From: Neckera pumila
Lineage: Eukaryota > Streptophyta > Bryopsida > Hypnales > Neckeraceae
Direction of reading: 5' to 3'
Length of the DNA: 64,000 nt
Assembly (NCBI GenBank): GCA_963969595.1
Contig: OZ018408.1
Location: forward strand, 23,681,823-23,745,822
Positions 37,250-48,972 of this stretch are shown here, piece by piece. Position 1 is the first letter of the stretch, and each line of letters opens with the position of its first letter. The notes under the pieces are model-generated. The model made no database searches, had not been told where the DNA came from, and worked only from the letters and a program-made list of their open reading frames with translations. The position numbers and the translations under genes are program-made.

Positions 37250-40200
37250 ATGAAGAAGAGAAGGAGACGAGCAATACTGTGAATTGCAAAGAGGCGACGA
37301 CGAAGACAAAGAGATGAGGAAAACTACATCTATAGGAAAAAAAGGGAAATTCATGTTATCCCCAATCTCAACAAGGTATGGGCTGCCTGTACCGGGATGA
37401 TGCTGGTCCACGGTGGAGATGCACTCAAACTCCGACTCCCTAACCTACTCTTTGCATACTTGACAATTATGCACTAAAAGAGGATGCACAAAGCCAATAA
37501 CACAAGTTCTCCTGTATTATGTACCTCTACATTTTGATTAGGTCTTATAGTGCATTTGCATGTGACAGATTGTGGTTTTATTCCTAACAATTTGTCGATA
37601 AATGAACCTCTAATAGGAAGGATTAGGACTGCACTCACGTGTCCACAGCATTGGTGACAGACTGCCAACCAAATTACAGAGTATTAACCCTAGGAATGAG
37701 AATAGAACATTCAAATTTTTGTAAACAATTTGTAAAATTGAATACCATATACATGTATATCATGTATTATTCTACAATATGAGTGACTTTAGTCTCAACA
37801 AAATAGATGATTTGACCATTCCCTAGATTTTGACCCCTATACAATAGTCCAGTTGCTATTTGCAAGATTGGCACAATCTAAACAATAGTGCGACATTCTA
37901 AAAGCATTCATACAATTTTGTAGACCACACAAGGTAAATACACTTTAAATCACCACTTTTTCTACCTTGAATAATTTCTATTATAATGTTGAAATTTCTA
38001 TATTTTCTGATTAGCAAGTGATAGGAGATTTCTATGCATCAAAGAATACATGTACAATATGTAAAAATTATGAAGTACCAAAGATTGTTGGTAGATGTTC
38101 ATCAAAAAACATTTTTATTAGAATAGGTATATATCGAACCAAGAAATGTGTACAATATGATCATCTCAAAAAGTGACACATTAAGGCATGTGATTCTTAA
38201 AAGGGTCTACCTTACAAGTCTGGTCAATTATGCAAATTCTATTGTCTTTTCCGTAAATCTGAGGTAGCCAAGCACCTCCCAAAGGCACCATTATTTGGTG
38301 CTATGAACAGTGCCTATTATTAGATTTGTCAAAATGTAAGTTTTCTTGTTGACAAATGAAAGTTCCCTATACCGCATAATGCGACATTTTGGAAACCCTA
38401 TGCAAAAAATTTGAAGGGTCAAAATTCTCTTTAATAGAGGTTCTAAAATCAATTTTCCAATAGACGTACGTATTGACTTTGGAGATGTTCACAGAGAGTG
38501 TTGATGGTGGTTTCAGATAGGAATGCATATTGCATTCAAATGACAATACACATGGAACATACAAGTTCTCTATTAAATAGAGATATTTGATTACCCCACA
38601 CTAATATCTCGACATCCTATACTATATCAATATTATAGTTCCTATGAAAAGATGCAACAATGTTAAAAACATATGTGATGCATGGGTTGATGTAATGATG
38701 CATGACTCGGGATTAGAGAATGATTGTACCTCCATCTGGACAAGCACTGAATTATGAGATAACTTCTCTAGGGTAAGGCAACCTAATTTTCAAGGCAACC
38801 CAATTTTAGTGTACCATAGAATCTCAAGGACTCAAACAAATATGGTTTTTTTTAGCCAAATTTTGTTCAAATAGCAATTTTTTTTTCTCAAAGAATGTTT
38901 GGCAAAATATTTATGCTTTTCAAGGATAAAATCACTAACTTGCTATCAAATCTTGGGACGATATCACTCAATTTTGGGTGAGTACACATTATTTTTGATG
39001 AATACATAAAAATTCATCCACAGATTGCTAGTTTCATCCATCTACATGGATGCAAATAGCTTCATCCTCTAAGAGATTATCGCTTTCGGAACTGCCTAAA
39101 ATAAATGAAAAACAAAAAAAATACTCAGACAACGAGAAAGGCACAACCCTACATTCTGTGTCTGAATTCTCCATCGATAATTCATCTTAAACGCACACTA
39201 CTGGTACTGGAAAACTTTATGACTTGCAGTATCTCTGAAAAACAAATACGGAGTATAAAAATTTTCCTTCAACAAAATGGCAGCAAACAGCAGCAAACAG
39301 AGCGACGGATGGACAGTGAGGCTTGAAATCAGTGGTGAAAGGGCCGTCCTTCCAGGGTAAATATTTCAGAATGTAAAAAATATTGCACGATGCCACAAAA
39401 TGCCAGCAATTCCGAACTGAACTCTTTTTTCTCACTTCAGACCCGAGTGAATTTTGTCAAATAACTCGGGCCGAAATAATTTAGATATGTCATGAAATTC
39501 AAATCATGAGATGAGGTAAACTATACTAGATCAGTTCAAGAAGACGAAAATGAAACCAAGAATACGGTACACAGTACAAATGAACCGAGTAAGAAAAAGG
39601 AATGTGCCCAATAATAATCAAATCTCGAACATAGTATCCTTTCTCCACAATCCGAATATTATGAATAGGATCGAAACAACTACAGCAGCCAGACTGCAAT
39701 ACTACCTGCAATGTACAGATTCTGCTAGGACAAGGAAGCAACAGCAAGACTTTCAGAGAAGAATCTCGAAAAACGCCAAAGAAGTTCAACAAGCAAATGG
39801 TTTGTTCAGATGCGATACAAAATGGAAGTGGCCACAACCCAACCGTGTCGTGATTTACTCATATATCACTCTAAGTTAGAAAAATGTGGGAATTTACAAA
39901 ACCATAATCTGTCAACAAGTCAGACACTCAAATCCAACTGCTGGACATCCATCAGCGGGAGGAACCCATTTGCTCATAACTATTGACACTAAGTCGAAAC
40001 ATAGAGCCTGAAGTCCGAAGACTCACTACCTGATGAAGCTTGCAGAAAGCCAGAAGAAAACAAGGAAGAACCCAGTGTTATTCCTGCTACGCTCCGATAA
40101 GTATCTACATTAATTCTCTGCACACATCAAAGCACATATATACGCTTAATTCCCGCACCAGAAGCTCAAACCTTACCTAGTTTAAAACCTAAACGGCGAT

Positions 40201-40385
40201 TATGAGTTCCGTCCATATGGCTAGGAAAAAGAGGGCGGTCACTATATACAACCTATCCAAAAGGATGCTTTGAAACAGCAGAGGATCCGAGGGTCAATGC
40301 CACCCGTATATGTGGAAAGTCCAAAAAAAACTCTTGAAGCACGCTGCAAAACTTGAAAATAAAAATGTAGTGCTGAAGGCGCAAA
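37250..40385. other. Intergenic region between fibrillin and the R-SNARE gene
   Basis: 37250-39090 is AT-rich without recognisable genes. The more balanced part 39480-40385 could be 3' UTR of the R-SNARE gene, which ends at 40386. Open frames of 103-109 codons on both strands near 39530-39880 overlap each other and look like chance. Confidence 0.35.
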
Positions 40386-41910
40386 TCAATTCACGATCTG
40401 AGCTGGAGAATAGAAAAGTAAGCGACGAGCTGCAGGAGGAGTAGCGGAAGCTGGTGAAGAACTTTTCTTACTGCAAGTAAAGCCCTTGCAGACGGCAAGC
40501 CAAATAATGATGCAGATCACAATGATGATGGCAAGGACGATGAGCTTCACTTTCATGTTCTGGAACCACATCTTACGCCTGAGTTGTTTGCCTTGCCGCT
40601 GGAAGTTGTCGGCCTGTCATGAAGAGCATCGTGAGCACGATGAGCACCTATTTCCACTCATATTTGTGAAACTCGATCCAAGTACGACAAATATGAACTA
40701 CTGGTTCTGCTAGAAATGCCCGTCACTAATTACTAAACCTTCACAAATATCGTTGAAAGAGTGTCAAGCCCAGTAGCCTAACAGAGCACATTACCTGGAA
40801 ACGAAGATTCTCGGTCTTGTCAACCAGAAGCTCGATCTTCTCACCACGATCAAGGACCTGCATTGAAAATAGAAATGAATCAATACGTCAGTCCCCCCAA
40901 AGGCCAAGGAGACTAGATATGGGTGAACAGCAGGACGAATCTGGGAAGGAGCTGCTTAGCAAACATGACCCACGGCAATAGTGGAGATAGCAATAAATCC
41001 TTAGAACTGCAGACGAATTCATCTATGCAATGCAAATGGTTCACAGAATCAAACCGACCTTCTCGATGTTGTCCATCATAATTCCCTTCACTTCAGCAAC
41101 CTGGGACTTGATTTTCGAAATCTTGTTCATTTCATCGGGGTGGTCAACACAATACTGCATGTGATCCTTCAGCTTGGTTCTGCACAGCCACCATAACTAA
41201 GTTTCAAAGTGGGGGCGGGGGCGGGGATAGCGGACATAAGTCATGTAAAACCCAAAAGATAAGCCTATTGTACTTACCATCCAAAACTTACGAGAGAAAA
41301 ATGGTGGAATAGCATAAGAGGGGCTAACTAATTACCCAAATTCCTTGTCTAAACTATGCGCAATGGCCGAGTCAGCCTTTCCTCCTGCATAGCGCTTCTT
41401 GAAATCTTCCTTGACTCGCTCAAGGAAGGCGAAGGGAATTAGTCTTCCAAATTCTTCATCGGCCACAACCAAGTATGCTGCAGATTGACAAGAGCAGGAG
41501 AAGCCACTATCAGCGCAGGTACTACAGATTACAATGAATATCAATGTACAAGTAGCGTGGATTACTTCTTAAAAATCCATAAATAGAAAATTGCCACCAA
41601 TCCAGGTCAAGTTGATTCCTATTAGAAATTTAGATTTTGTAATGATCCATTTCTAAATAATCAAATACCAACAGCAGTTAACCAAGTAAACCTCAAGAGA
41701 AGATCAGACATGAAACGTACTGTAGCCCTCTTCAACAAGATAGTTGAATGTATGCCGATCACAAGTGTAGGTGAATTTGTTATTGTTTGCTGGAAGTTTC
41801 TGCAGACATTGCACAGCAATTGTGCTGAAGTTGCCAGAAAAAGCAGTGTACTCAGCCAACACAGTTGGCCCTCGTGCAACAAAGCTGTAAATCAGCGATT
41901 GATTCGCCAT
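40386..41910 (-). CDS. VAMP72: R-SNARE of the VAMP72 family with extended C-terminal tail
   Basis: VAMP72 proteins are plant R-SNAREs on secretory vesicles and endosomes that pair with plasma-membrane Q-SNAREs. Exons (minus): 41910-41721, 41477-41336, 41179-41059, 40857-40795, 40613-40386; in frame, 247 residues. Residues 1 to about 120 form the longin domain ([34 protein letters not shown]). The SNARE motif follows with the zero-layer arginine at 155 ([18 protein letters not shown]), then basic [13 protein letters not shown] and a membrane segment at about 196-213. Arabidopsis members end about ten residues after this segment; here a further 34 residues follow, Ser/Pro/Ala-rich then [13 protein letters not shown]. 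The stop is in the same exon, so the tail is genuinely encoded unless an unseen splice removes it. Confidence 0.94.
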
Positions 41911-41939
41911 TTTCGGAACTCTAGCCCCTCCGACCAGTT

Positions 41940-43200
41940 ATAAATGAATTAAACCTCAGTTCAGCAAAATACAATCTGGAATTCCTCTCGACCTCAATCC
42001 TCTGCAGCACGATCCCTGCAAAAAAACCACAAGAAACATAAGCAGCTACCCTAACTCACACGCAGAATCTGCTCATGGTCGTTCCACATCGTGAGGAATT
42101 CTCCAATTACAGAAATATGAGGTAACTCGGAAAGCAATCATAATTACGTAATCCAATTCATAAACGAACAAAGATCCCAGCAACTAGCCATAGCGGAAGA
42201 TGAAAAACAGATAAGGTTATTCCCTCCCGTTTGATGGACACAAAGCCGTCCTCGTATAAAAGTAACATGAGGAAAGTTTCCTAAGGAGGTAGTAACTCCT
42301 ACTTCGTAGCCGACACAACCTTTCCGTCCCGTTACATAGTCGTTCGGATCCAAGCAATGCCGCTGAATCCTACAGTAACGATTCCAGATCTACACAATCC
42401 GCTTGTCGATGAGGCCACCGTCCGAACTCAAACCGGACCTAACTTGCGACAAGAATTGTACGACCGGGCGCAACAATGCGTAAAAGTCAGACACCGTAAG
42501 ATGTACTCTTGTGTTTTAAGTTCTTGTAGATCCGTCGCTCAAAACCCTCGTTCGAAAATAAACATCCAGTTCTTGGCAAGGATCTTGAACTTTAGAGAGC
42601 CGTTGCAACTAAACGCCTGGATCACGAGACTCTAAGAACATCTAATTCCGGGAGCACAACTATAACCCAGGGCATCATACCAGCCCCTCCAATCCGTCTA
42701 ACCAAGACGCCATTCCTAACCAAGGTCAAAGAAACAAGAAAAAGAGCAGAAACAAACATAGAGACGAACCTCATCAACAACACAACGACAAATACCTGAA
42801 ATCAAACCGAGCAGGAGCGCAACGAAAAGTATCGCCGAACAACTGAAGCAAACCCCGACGGAAACGGAACCCCGGGTTGTCGTAAGAAGCTCCAGAACGG
42901 AGGAGGCAAGCAAGTGCGAAAGAAGTCCGATCCAAGAGTCCAGCACATCAAAACGCGTAGGCTCGAGAGGCAACGACGAAGGGAAAGCTCCGTGGCGACT
43001 ACGCAAGACGCCGCCCCAGTAGGGAAAAAGCAGAGAGAAGAGACTAGCACCGAACGGGAAGAACAAGAAGAACCAGAAGACAAAGAAAAGCCTGGGAAAG
43101 CACGGAACAACAAGCAGCTGTCCACGCGCCCGTTCCACCGAGGAACATGACGAAGGCACGGTCACGGATGCCCGTCCTATCCCTATTTCCGTGGCCATTC
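41940..43200 (-). promoter_or_regulatory. Probable 5' UTR with leader intron of the VAMP72 gene
   Basis: On the minus strand the stretch 43200-42800 is pyrimidine-rich and GC-rich. A good donor (ttcag|gtattt, intron from 42795) and acceptor (tttttttgcag|ggatc, intron to 42016) would splice it to about 105 bases directly before the ATG at 41910. Open frames up to 160 codons on the minus strand here are low-complexity (Phe/Leu/Ser) and probably not coding. Confidence 0.45.
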
Positions 43201-43286
43201 CACCCTGGAAGTCTGGAACTTGCCACAGGAGGTTCAGTTCACGGCCATCGATGCCCGGGTTCAGGAATCCTGTGACCGTGCCTTAA
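43154..43286. repeat. Short inverted repeat near the presumed VAMP72 start
   Basis: aaggcacggtcac.ggat at 43154-43171 and its inverse atcctgtgaccgtgcctt at 43268-43285, with about 95 bases between. Confidence 0.5.
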
Positions 43287-44280
43287 AGCAGGAGTCGTTT
43301 TCTCCTTCCCGCCTGACTCGGAAGTGAGGTTCTAAATTTTTGAATCGTGAACGGGCTCATCAATGATGGAACGGCCCTTCGAATAATTATTGGTGTTGTT
43401 ATGGAAGCAGTTTATTTTGAAATCGGCTTCGGTGAGTTATTTTAGTGCCGCAAATTCGGACTTTGACCAATCCCCAAGAAAACTGGGGGTTCTCTCAGTT
43501 TGAACTGGTTTGTGTCCTGTGCCGTTGCTCACAGTATAATAAAATAATAAAAATACTTTTTTTTAAATTTATAAATACTTGGAAATCCAATATTTTTTTT
43601 CTGCCATCAATCTAATAACACCACAAAACAAAGCCCATACACCCCTCCTCGTAGAGAGCTTTCCGACAATATCAAGAATGCAACCGGAGATGCATGGTCC
43701 AGGAGATTGCACTGTAATAAACTAAACAAATATTTCGATTTAAGTTATGGATTTTTTTTAATTTCATGTGCTAAAATGAAAATTTCACTAGGTTGCAAAT
43801 TCTAGTATAATATTGAATGGTTCACGTCAATAAGTTAGTTTTAGACCTCAAGCTTGTACTGGCACGGTGGTCGAAAAGTGACCAATGGATGATATAGAAT
43901 CCTTTTATTTAATACAAAATGCAAATGTTCATCCTTGAAATTTTGTGCAAAAAGGGAAAGTCTTATAGATTAGTTTGACCAACAATAAGTGCTTTTGAAA
44001 TCTTTTCAGAAAATAATTCACACTGTACTAAAACAAATGATTTCCATGGTGACTACTCTATTGTTTTCGGATTACATAATACATTCAGAGTAGGGGCAAA
44101 GACAATGTGGAGTATATATTTGAAAATCATGGGGTTAACACTAGTTCAAACTAGAATTCATGTGAGAATATGACATTTCCTCTGAGGTAGATACTTTGTA
44201 CGGGGAAATATAATCTTCATTGAGGGATGACCAAGGATCAAATAGACTCCACTCATATAGCAGAAGTGTTGTTGATTAAG

Positions 44281-45570
44281 TATTATAAGATTATTTATTA
44301 GACTAGCGATTGACGCTTGCTTTGCTATACATTAAATATATTACTTTCATCAATTTTTCATGTGATAGAATGTAGATAAACAAAGTATGTATAATCTTTA
44401 AATGAAATAATTGACATCCTTATACAATATTCTTTGAAAAAATTTATATAGTGCAATATAAAGTAATTAAAGAAAAATTCTATATCATAATTTTTACAAA
44501 ATAACCTTTGCAAAGATGAAAACATTGCAATAAGAATAAATTAATCAAGTGAACAATGTAAGTAGAATCTTCACATTTGAAAATGTAGAACAACAGTAGC
44601 GGTTGGTGCTTCCTTATTCTTTAATATCACATTTTAAAAAGACATGGAATTTATCTATAGTTTTGTTATCTGAAAAGTTTCATTGAATTCTTTTTAGAAG
44701 TATTCATTTGATTTTCAAATATTCCACAAAAAGAATACATAATATATATTAGAAAGTATCATAGGGCTATTACAAAAGCAATTGAATTTCTATATTATTA
44801 TTCAAAATTGAATTGTGATATCACAGAGGTCGTTGTGATTTTAGTAGTATGACTAGCGGTTGACGCTTGCTATGCTACGCATTCATCATTAGAATTTTAT
44901 TAGAATTTTTATGTATTAGATAAAATGCAGAACAAGAATTTCAATAAATCTTCAAATAAAAATGATTAAAATCTTTGTATAATTTTGTTTATAAGTAAGC
45001 ACATATTGAAATGTACAATAGAAATTTATCGAATGATGAATGAAATATATGCAATGGTGAATACTGTAAAAAATACACATTTATTGTAATGCATTCAAAA
45101 GTTGACTCAATTGTTACGAACCATGGCAACCCAAAAACTTGGTGAATTGAGAAGAAAAACTTGTAAATTTCAAAAACTTCATGAACAACTTAATTGTTAT
45201 GAAATACAAAATCACTTCAAGTGAATAAATTTTTCAAATCATTTGGTAGTAGCAATAGAATTTTGAAATCATAAAAGCTGTAAAAGTGATATTACAGAGG
45301 TGATTGCAAACAATTACTCTATTTTTGTAATACAACATTGTGTGAAAATATTATTTTTATGTATGCATGATTGAAAATATTTTTACAAAATATGAAAATT
45401 AATTATTTCAAAGACTTATTCAAATCATTATTATGCATTCTATTCAAATATATCAAAATTTTACTAATATGTGATACAATGAATGCGTAGCATACCAAGC
45501 ATGAGCCCCTATTATTAATGGTAGCATTTGTGATATTACAGAGGGAGTTATGATTTTAGTAGTATAATAA
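44281..45570. repeat. Cluster of dispersed repeat units in direct and inverted orientation
   Basis: gactagcg.ttgacgcttgct.tgcta.gcatt occurs at 44301-44332 and 44851-44884, and inverted as aatgcgtagcataccaagcatgagcc at 45482-45507. A second block, aca(t)cagagg..gtt.tgattttagtagtat, occurs at 44822-44850 and 45538-45569 with a partial copy at 45291. The interior is AT-rich with no coding signal. Confidence 0.6.
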
Positions 45571-46295
45571 CAAATAGTCTCCCTTCTAACGAGGATACTT
45601 ACGTAGTCCTACAAGAGTAGAATTGGGATTGAAGTTATCACTATAAACCCTTAATTTATTTTGACATAAAACTAGTCAAAGTAGGGATTTTATTTTCAAA
45701 TTTCCTAGGTTGTTGTAACTTGTGAACTTAACTCGAGTGATGAAGTTACTTGCGTTTATAAAAATATAGATTGTAGATGAGATTATTGAATAGAAAACAA
45801 CATCAATTAATCATCCAAATATATAAATAGTCATTTCAATGTGGTGATATTATTCAATATGAGTGGATGATAGTGTTTCCATCCATTCAAAATTGAAAAA
45901 CATTATTCTAAATATTCCCCTCCAATTTAAAGCATTGCAACTAAACAAAATATAATAACAAATACATCATAGAGTTAATTCTTTATTTACCTTTGACATG
46001 ACTATCAAGTGTGAAATGCAAAAAGCATTTTTTTATGGTATTGATCTAGCTTTTTAGAGGGCTCATAGATATCCAACCATTAGTAAATATTCCATGGATA
46101 ATAAATGGAGTCTGCATTCAATTCATTTTTATTTGTAATTTTGATGCTTGCTATATTAGTGACAAATCTTTGAAGACAAACTCCAATATATAACTCTTTG
46201 TTACGTGAAGATTTTAGAGTCTAAACTATATTATCACTTCCTACCTTCCTTTGTGGATTCATCAACAATTAATTTTAGCATCTTGAAGAACAATA
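45571..46295. other. AT-rich spacer
   Basis: No gene, terminal repeat or RNA structure that I can support. Confidence 0.4.
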
Positions 46296-46297
46296 AA

Positions 46298-46545
46298 GTA
46301 GGTATCTCCAAACCACCACTTTTTGAAGTTTTACCTAGTTATCATTATTAGACTAGTCAAATTTTCATATTTTAGCTTGGCAAGTGGAAAGAGGGCCCAA
46401 GCGTTCCAAATAACGCAACCTTTGGATACTGTATGCAAAAATTATTTCTTAAAACATAAAGTGAAAACACCCAAAACCATCCGAACACCCATTAAACCGT
46501 TTTCATATTTAATTGCGATCAATTGATTGTTGATTTCTCCAGATT
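46298..46545. mobile_element. Diverged family A MITE, inverted relative to 34300-34569
   Basis: Its reverse complement keeps ttttgcatacagtatccaaa, a gcgtt.ttggaac..t block, ctttccacttgccaa, tatgaaaatttgac.ag and taactagg in the order seen in the two intact copies. One end reads taaagtaggtat, a decayed TA + AGGTRGGTA. Confidence 0.6.
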
Positions 46546-46724
46546 TTGGTTTTAGTATTAAGATATGTGATTATTCGGTGGCCTAGGAAGTTGCACGCAA
46601 AAAATATAAACAAATTATACATCTTATCATTTTTTGTTTTTGAAATTCATGATTTTTGATTGCTAACACTACAAGAAAAGAAATTCACAAATAGGGGGGC
46701 CTCGAACAATGTTGAACTGCTTAA

Positions 46725-47345
46725 CCGCTAAATGCCCAAGGCCTGTTTTGAGCCTCTAGGAATTTGCTCTAATTTGAACAAAAAGCCAACATTTTGACCA
46801 ATTTCTTTTGAATTGTAGCCGTACAAATTCAAACTAGACATGTTAGAGATCATGTAAGAAAAGAAAACACAACAAAATCACGTAAGAATCGATAGATTAT
46901 AATGTTTGATCACGAGGGTGTTAAAACTATGAAAATCTTTCAATTTTCTTTTTGCATATCACATCACTCTAAAAAATTGGTCACCAAGAAAACATAAGGT
47001 TAAAGGGCCTAACATGCATAACCCCAATTAATTTATGGCTTCTCAAAATCTATTCTACAATTTTTTCAAATGAATTTCTAATGTGATATTTCCTCCAAGA
47101 TCTAGTGTATTTGAGACTCATTTTCAAGAGCCCGTAACACAATGGAAAGTCAAGATTGCAATGGGCACCCTTGCACAAAATAAAAATTGTAATCAATCAT
47201 CTTTAAAATCGGATTTTTGATGCTTAAACTAGACTTCAAAAAAAAAATCACAAAAATATGAACTACTAAAAATAGCAAATTGATTAGGTTTTATTTAACT
47301 TAGAAATTGTTGACACCAAAATTTAGTACCTCGGGCATTTAGGGA
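46725..47345. mobile_element. TTAA-flanked transposon (family B), 621 bp, non-autonomous
   Basis: TTAA at 46721-46724 precedes CCGCTAAATGCCCAAGG; the right end CCTCGGGCATTTAGGGA precedes TTAG at 47346-47349. The interior is the inverted relative of 23131-23700. No ORF of note. Confidence 0.7.
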
Positions 47346-47466
47346 TTAGTTTGATAGTTTTACGTGTTTTCACCTCATGTGCTTCAAATAGAAATGTATT
47401 CATTGCAAGATTCTTTTCTTCCCCATTCAAAAAATAATAATTCAAAAATAGTAATTTCTGACATCA

Positions 47467-47904
47467 ATGTTTTTTGAATTACTTTCTGCCGAATCTGTCC
47501 CAAAGCTACGATCTACGTGTCAGCGTACGGCATCACCACAGCCCCACGAGGCAATTTCATCTGAAAGCTCCGGTAGCGGCACTGCGGCACCGGCAGCAGC
47601 AGCTTCTTGGGCGCTGAATCGATCCCAACGGAAGGTCGGCAGAGAAATCCGAACCCCTAAACCAAATTACCCATTCCCGTGCTGCAAACGTCTCACCTTC
47701 CCCGAAAACGAGCTGAAGAAGCTCACCAACAACTACCGTAACTGCCGGAAGTACTTCAACAGCAGCTCCGAAACACGCGGGCACTACTGCAGTAGAACAA
47801 CGGGACACCGGCGAAGTGAATGGAACAACTTCGAAGAGTTGTCAGAGTTTGCGTCTTCAGTCACGACTCTAGTTTGGATCCGCTCTCTGGGACCGCACTT
47901 GTGA
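47467..47904 (+). other. GC-rich island with a 145-codon open frame, unassigned
   Basis: The island 47480-48020 stands out from AT-rich flanks. The plus-strand frame (MFFELLSAESVPKL..., Ser/Ala-rich then basic) matches no family I know, and an 83-codon antisense frame overlaps it. It may be a first exon, a 5' UTR/promoter of an unseen gene, or a gene relic; a donor-like ggaattgcgag|gtaggt occurs at 48134-48141. Confidence 0.25.
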
Positions 47905-48750
47905 AGCACGATAATCAGCAGCAGAAACACTTTGAGGACCCCAAAGATTTAACTCTATTGATGGACGTTAGTGCGGAGAATGTCGTGGGACGAGCTTCGA
48001 ACACGGGAAATTCTCACTGCTTCGATTACCGAGGCTACTCTGGTGCTGATACAATGAAAGTTTGCAACTGTATCAGATTTTTCTTGTTGATTCCTGGATC
48101 GGAAATTTTGGGTGAGAGGAGTTTGGAATTGCGAGGTAGGTAGGGTTTGGCATGGGGATTTCGGTGGCTGTGGAGACGGTGGGTTTGGGTTTTGGAGTAA
48201 GGATTGATTTGTTGCTGGAAATTGTGAATGGCGCATGAAACTTCGGCATGAAAACTTGCTTTGCGAACATCAATCAGCTCTCATTTTTATCAGTTAGGGT
48301 TTGGAGTTTCGTGACTGTGAGTATCTGAGGAATTGTGAACGGTGAAGTTGAGATTTCGGTGTCATGCGGGTGCGGTAGGGTCCCATTTAAGGTTGGATCG
48401 TCTATTTCTGAACAAATTTTTTTAATAGCTATGATTGAATGTATTGGAGGTCTCGTTTTTTCAAGCACATAGGAATACTTTATTAAAAGTCTGAGGAATA
48501 GTGTTTGATTATTTTGTGCTAAAGCTAATAAGCTAAAAGCAAGCAATTTCTATTCATAGATTTTATTAATTCATGTCCTAATTTCAATGTCCTAGGATTA
48601 AAAATTTTGTAACAAGTCTCCATTCATTATCTAGATTTATTTGGGAACACTTTTAGATACACTCTTTGTAATGAGCGATAGTACCTTGTAGAATGTAAGT
48701 TCTTTCGAGCTCTAATAGTTTGTTAATCCTTCAAGGTTCAATCAAGACTA

Positions 48751-48970
48751 AGGTAGACATACCCAATACCAACGGCTGACCTAATACCATCCAAATGTAG
48801 GACCTTCATTGATTATAGAATGAGAATCTATAATACAAGTACATGCCTTAACTTCACTTATTGTGAAGTTAAGGCATATACTACTATCATACATTCTCAC
48901 TCTAGAATCAATGACAGCCCCTACATTTGAGTGGTATTAGATCAGCAGTTGGTATTGGGTATGTCTATCT
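48751..48970. mobile_element. TA-flanked near-perfect palindrome, 220 bp (family A ends)
   Basis: TA at 48749-48750 precedes AGGTAGACATACCCAATACC; the right end GGTATTGGGTATGTCTATCT precedes TA at 48971-48972. The arms pair along almost their whole length of about 107 bp around a 5-base loop (ttatt, 48858-48862); the innermost 14 bp (tgccttaacttcac) are perfect. The ends resemble family A (AGGTRGRTACACCCA). Transcribed from either side it would form one long hairpin. Confidence 0.8.
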
Positions 48971-48972
48971 TA

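Noticed and set aside
41205..41232. gtgggggcgggggcgggg as a G-quadruplex in a VAMP72 intron
   Set aside because: Only three long G-runs on one side of the intron; a fourth run of three or more is missing nearby, so a stable structure is doubtful.
42716..43198. 160-codon minus-strand frame rich in Phe, Leu, Ser
   Set aside because: Better explained by a pyrimidine-rich 5' leader of the VAMP72 gene; no conserved domain.
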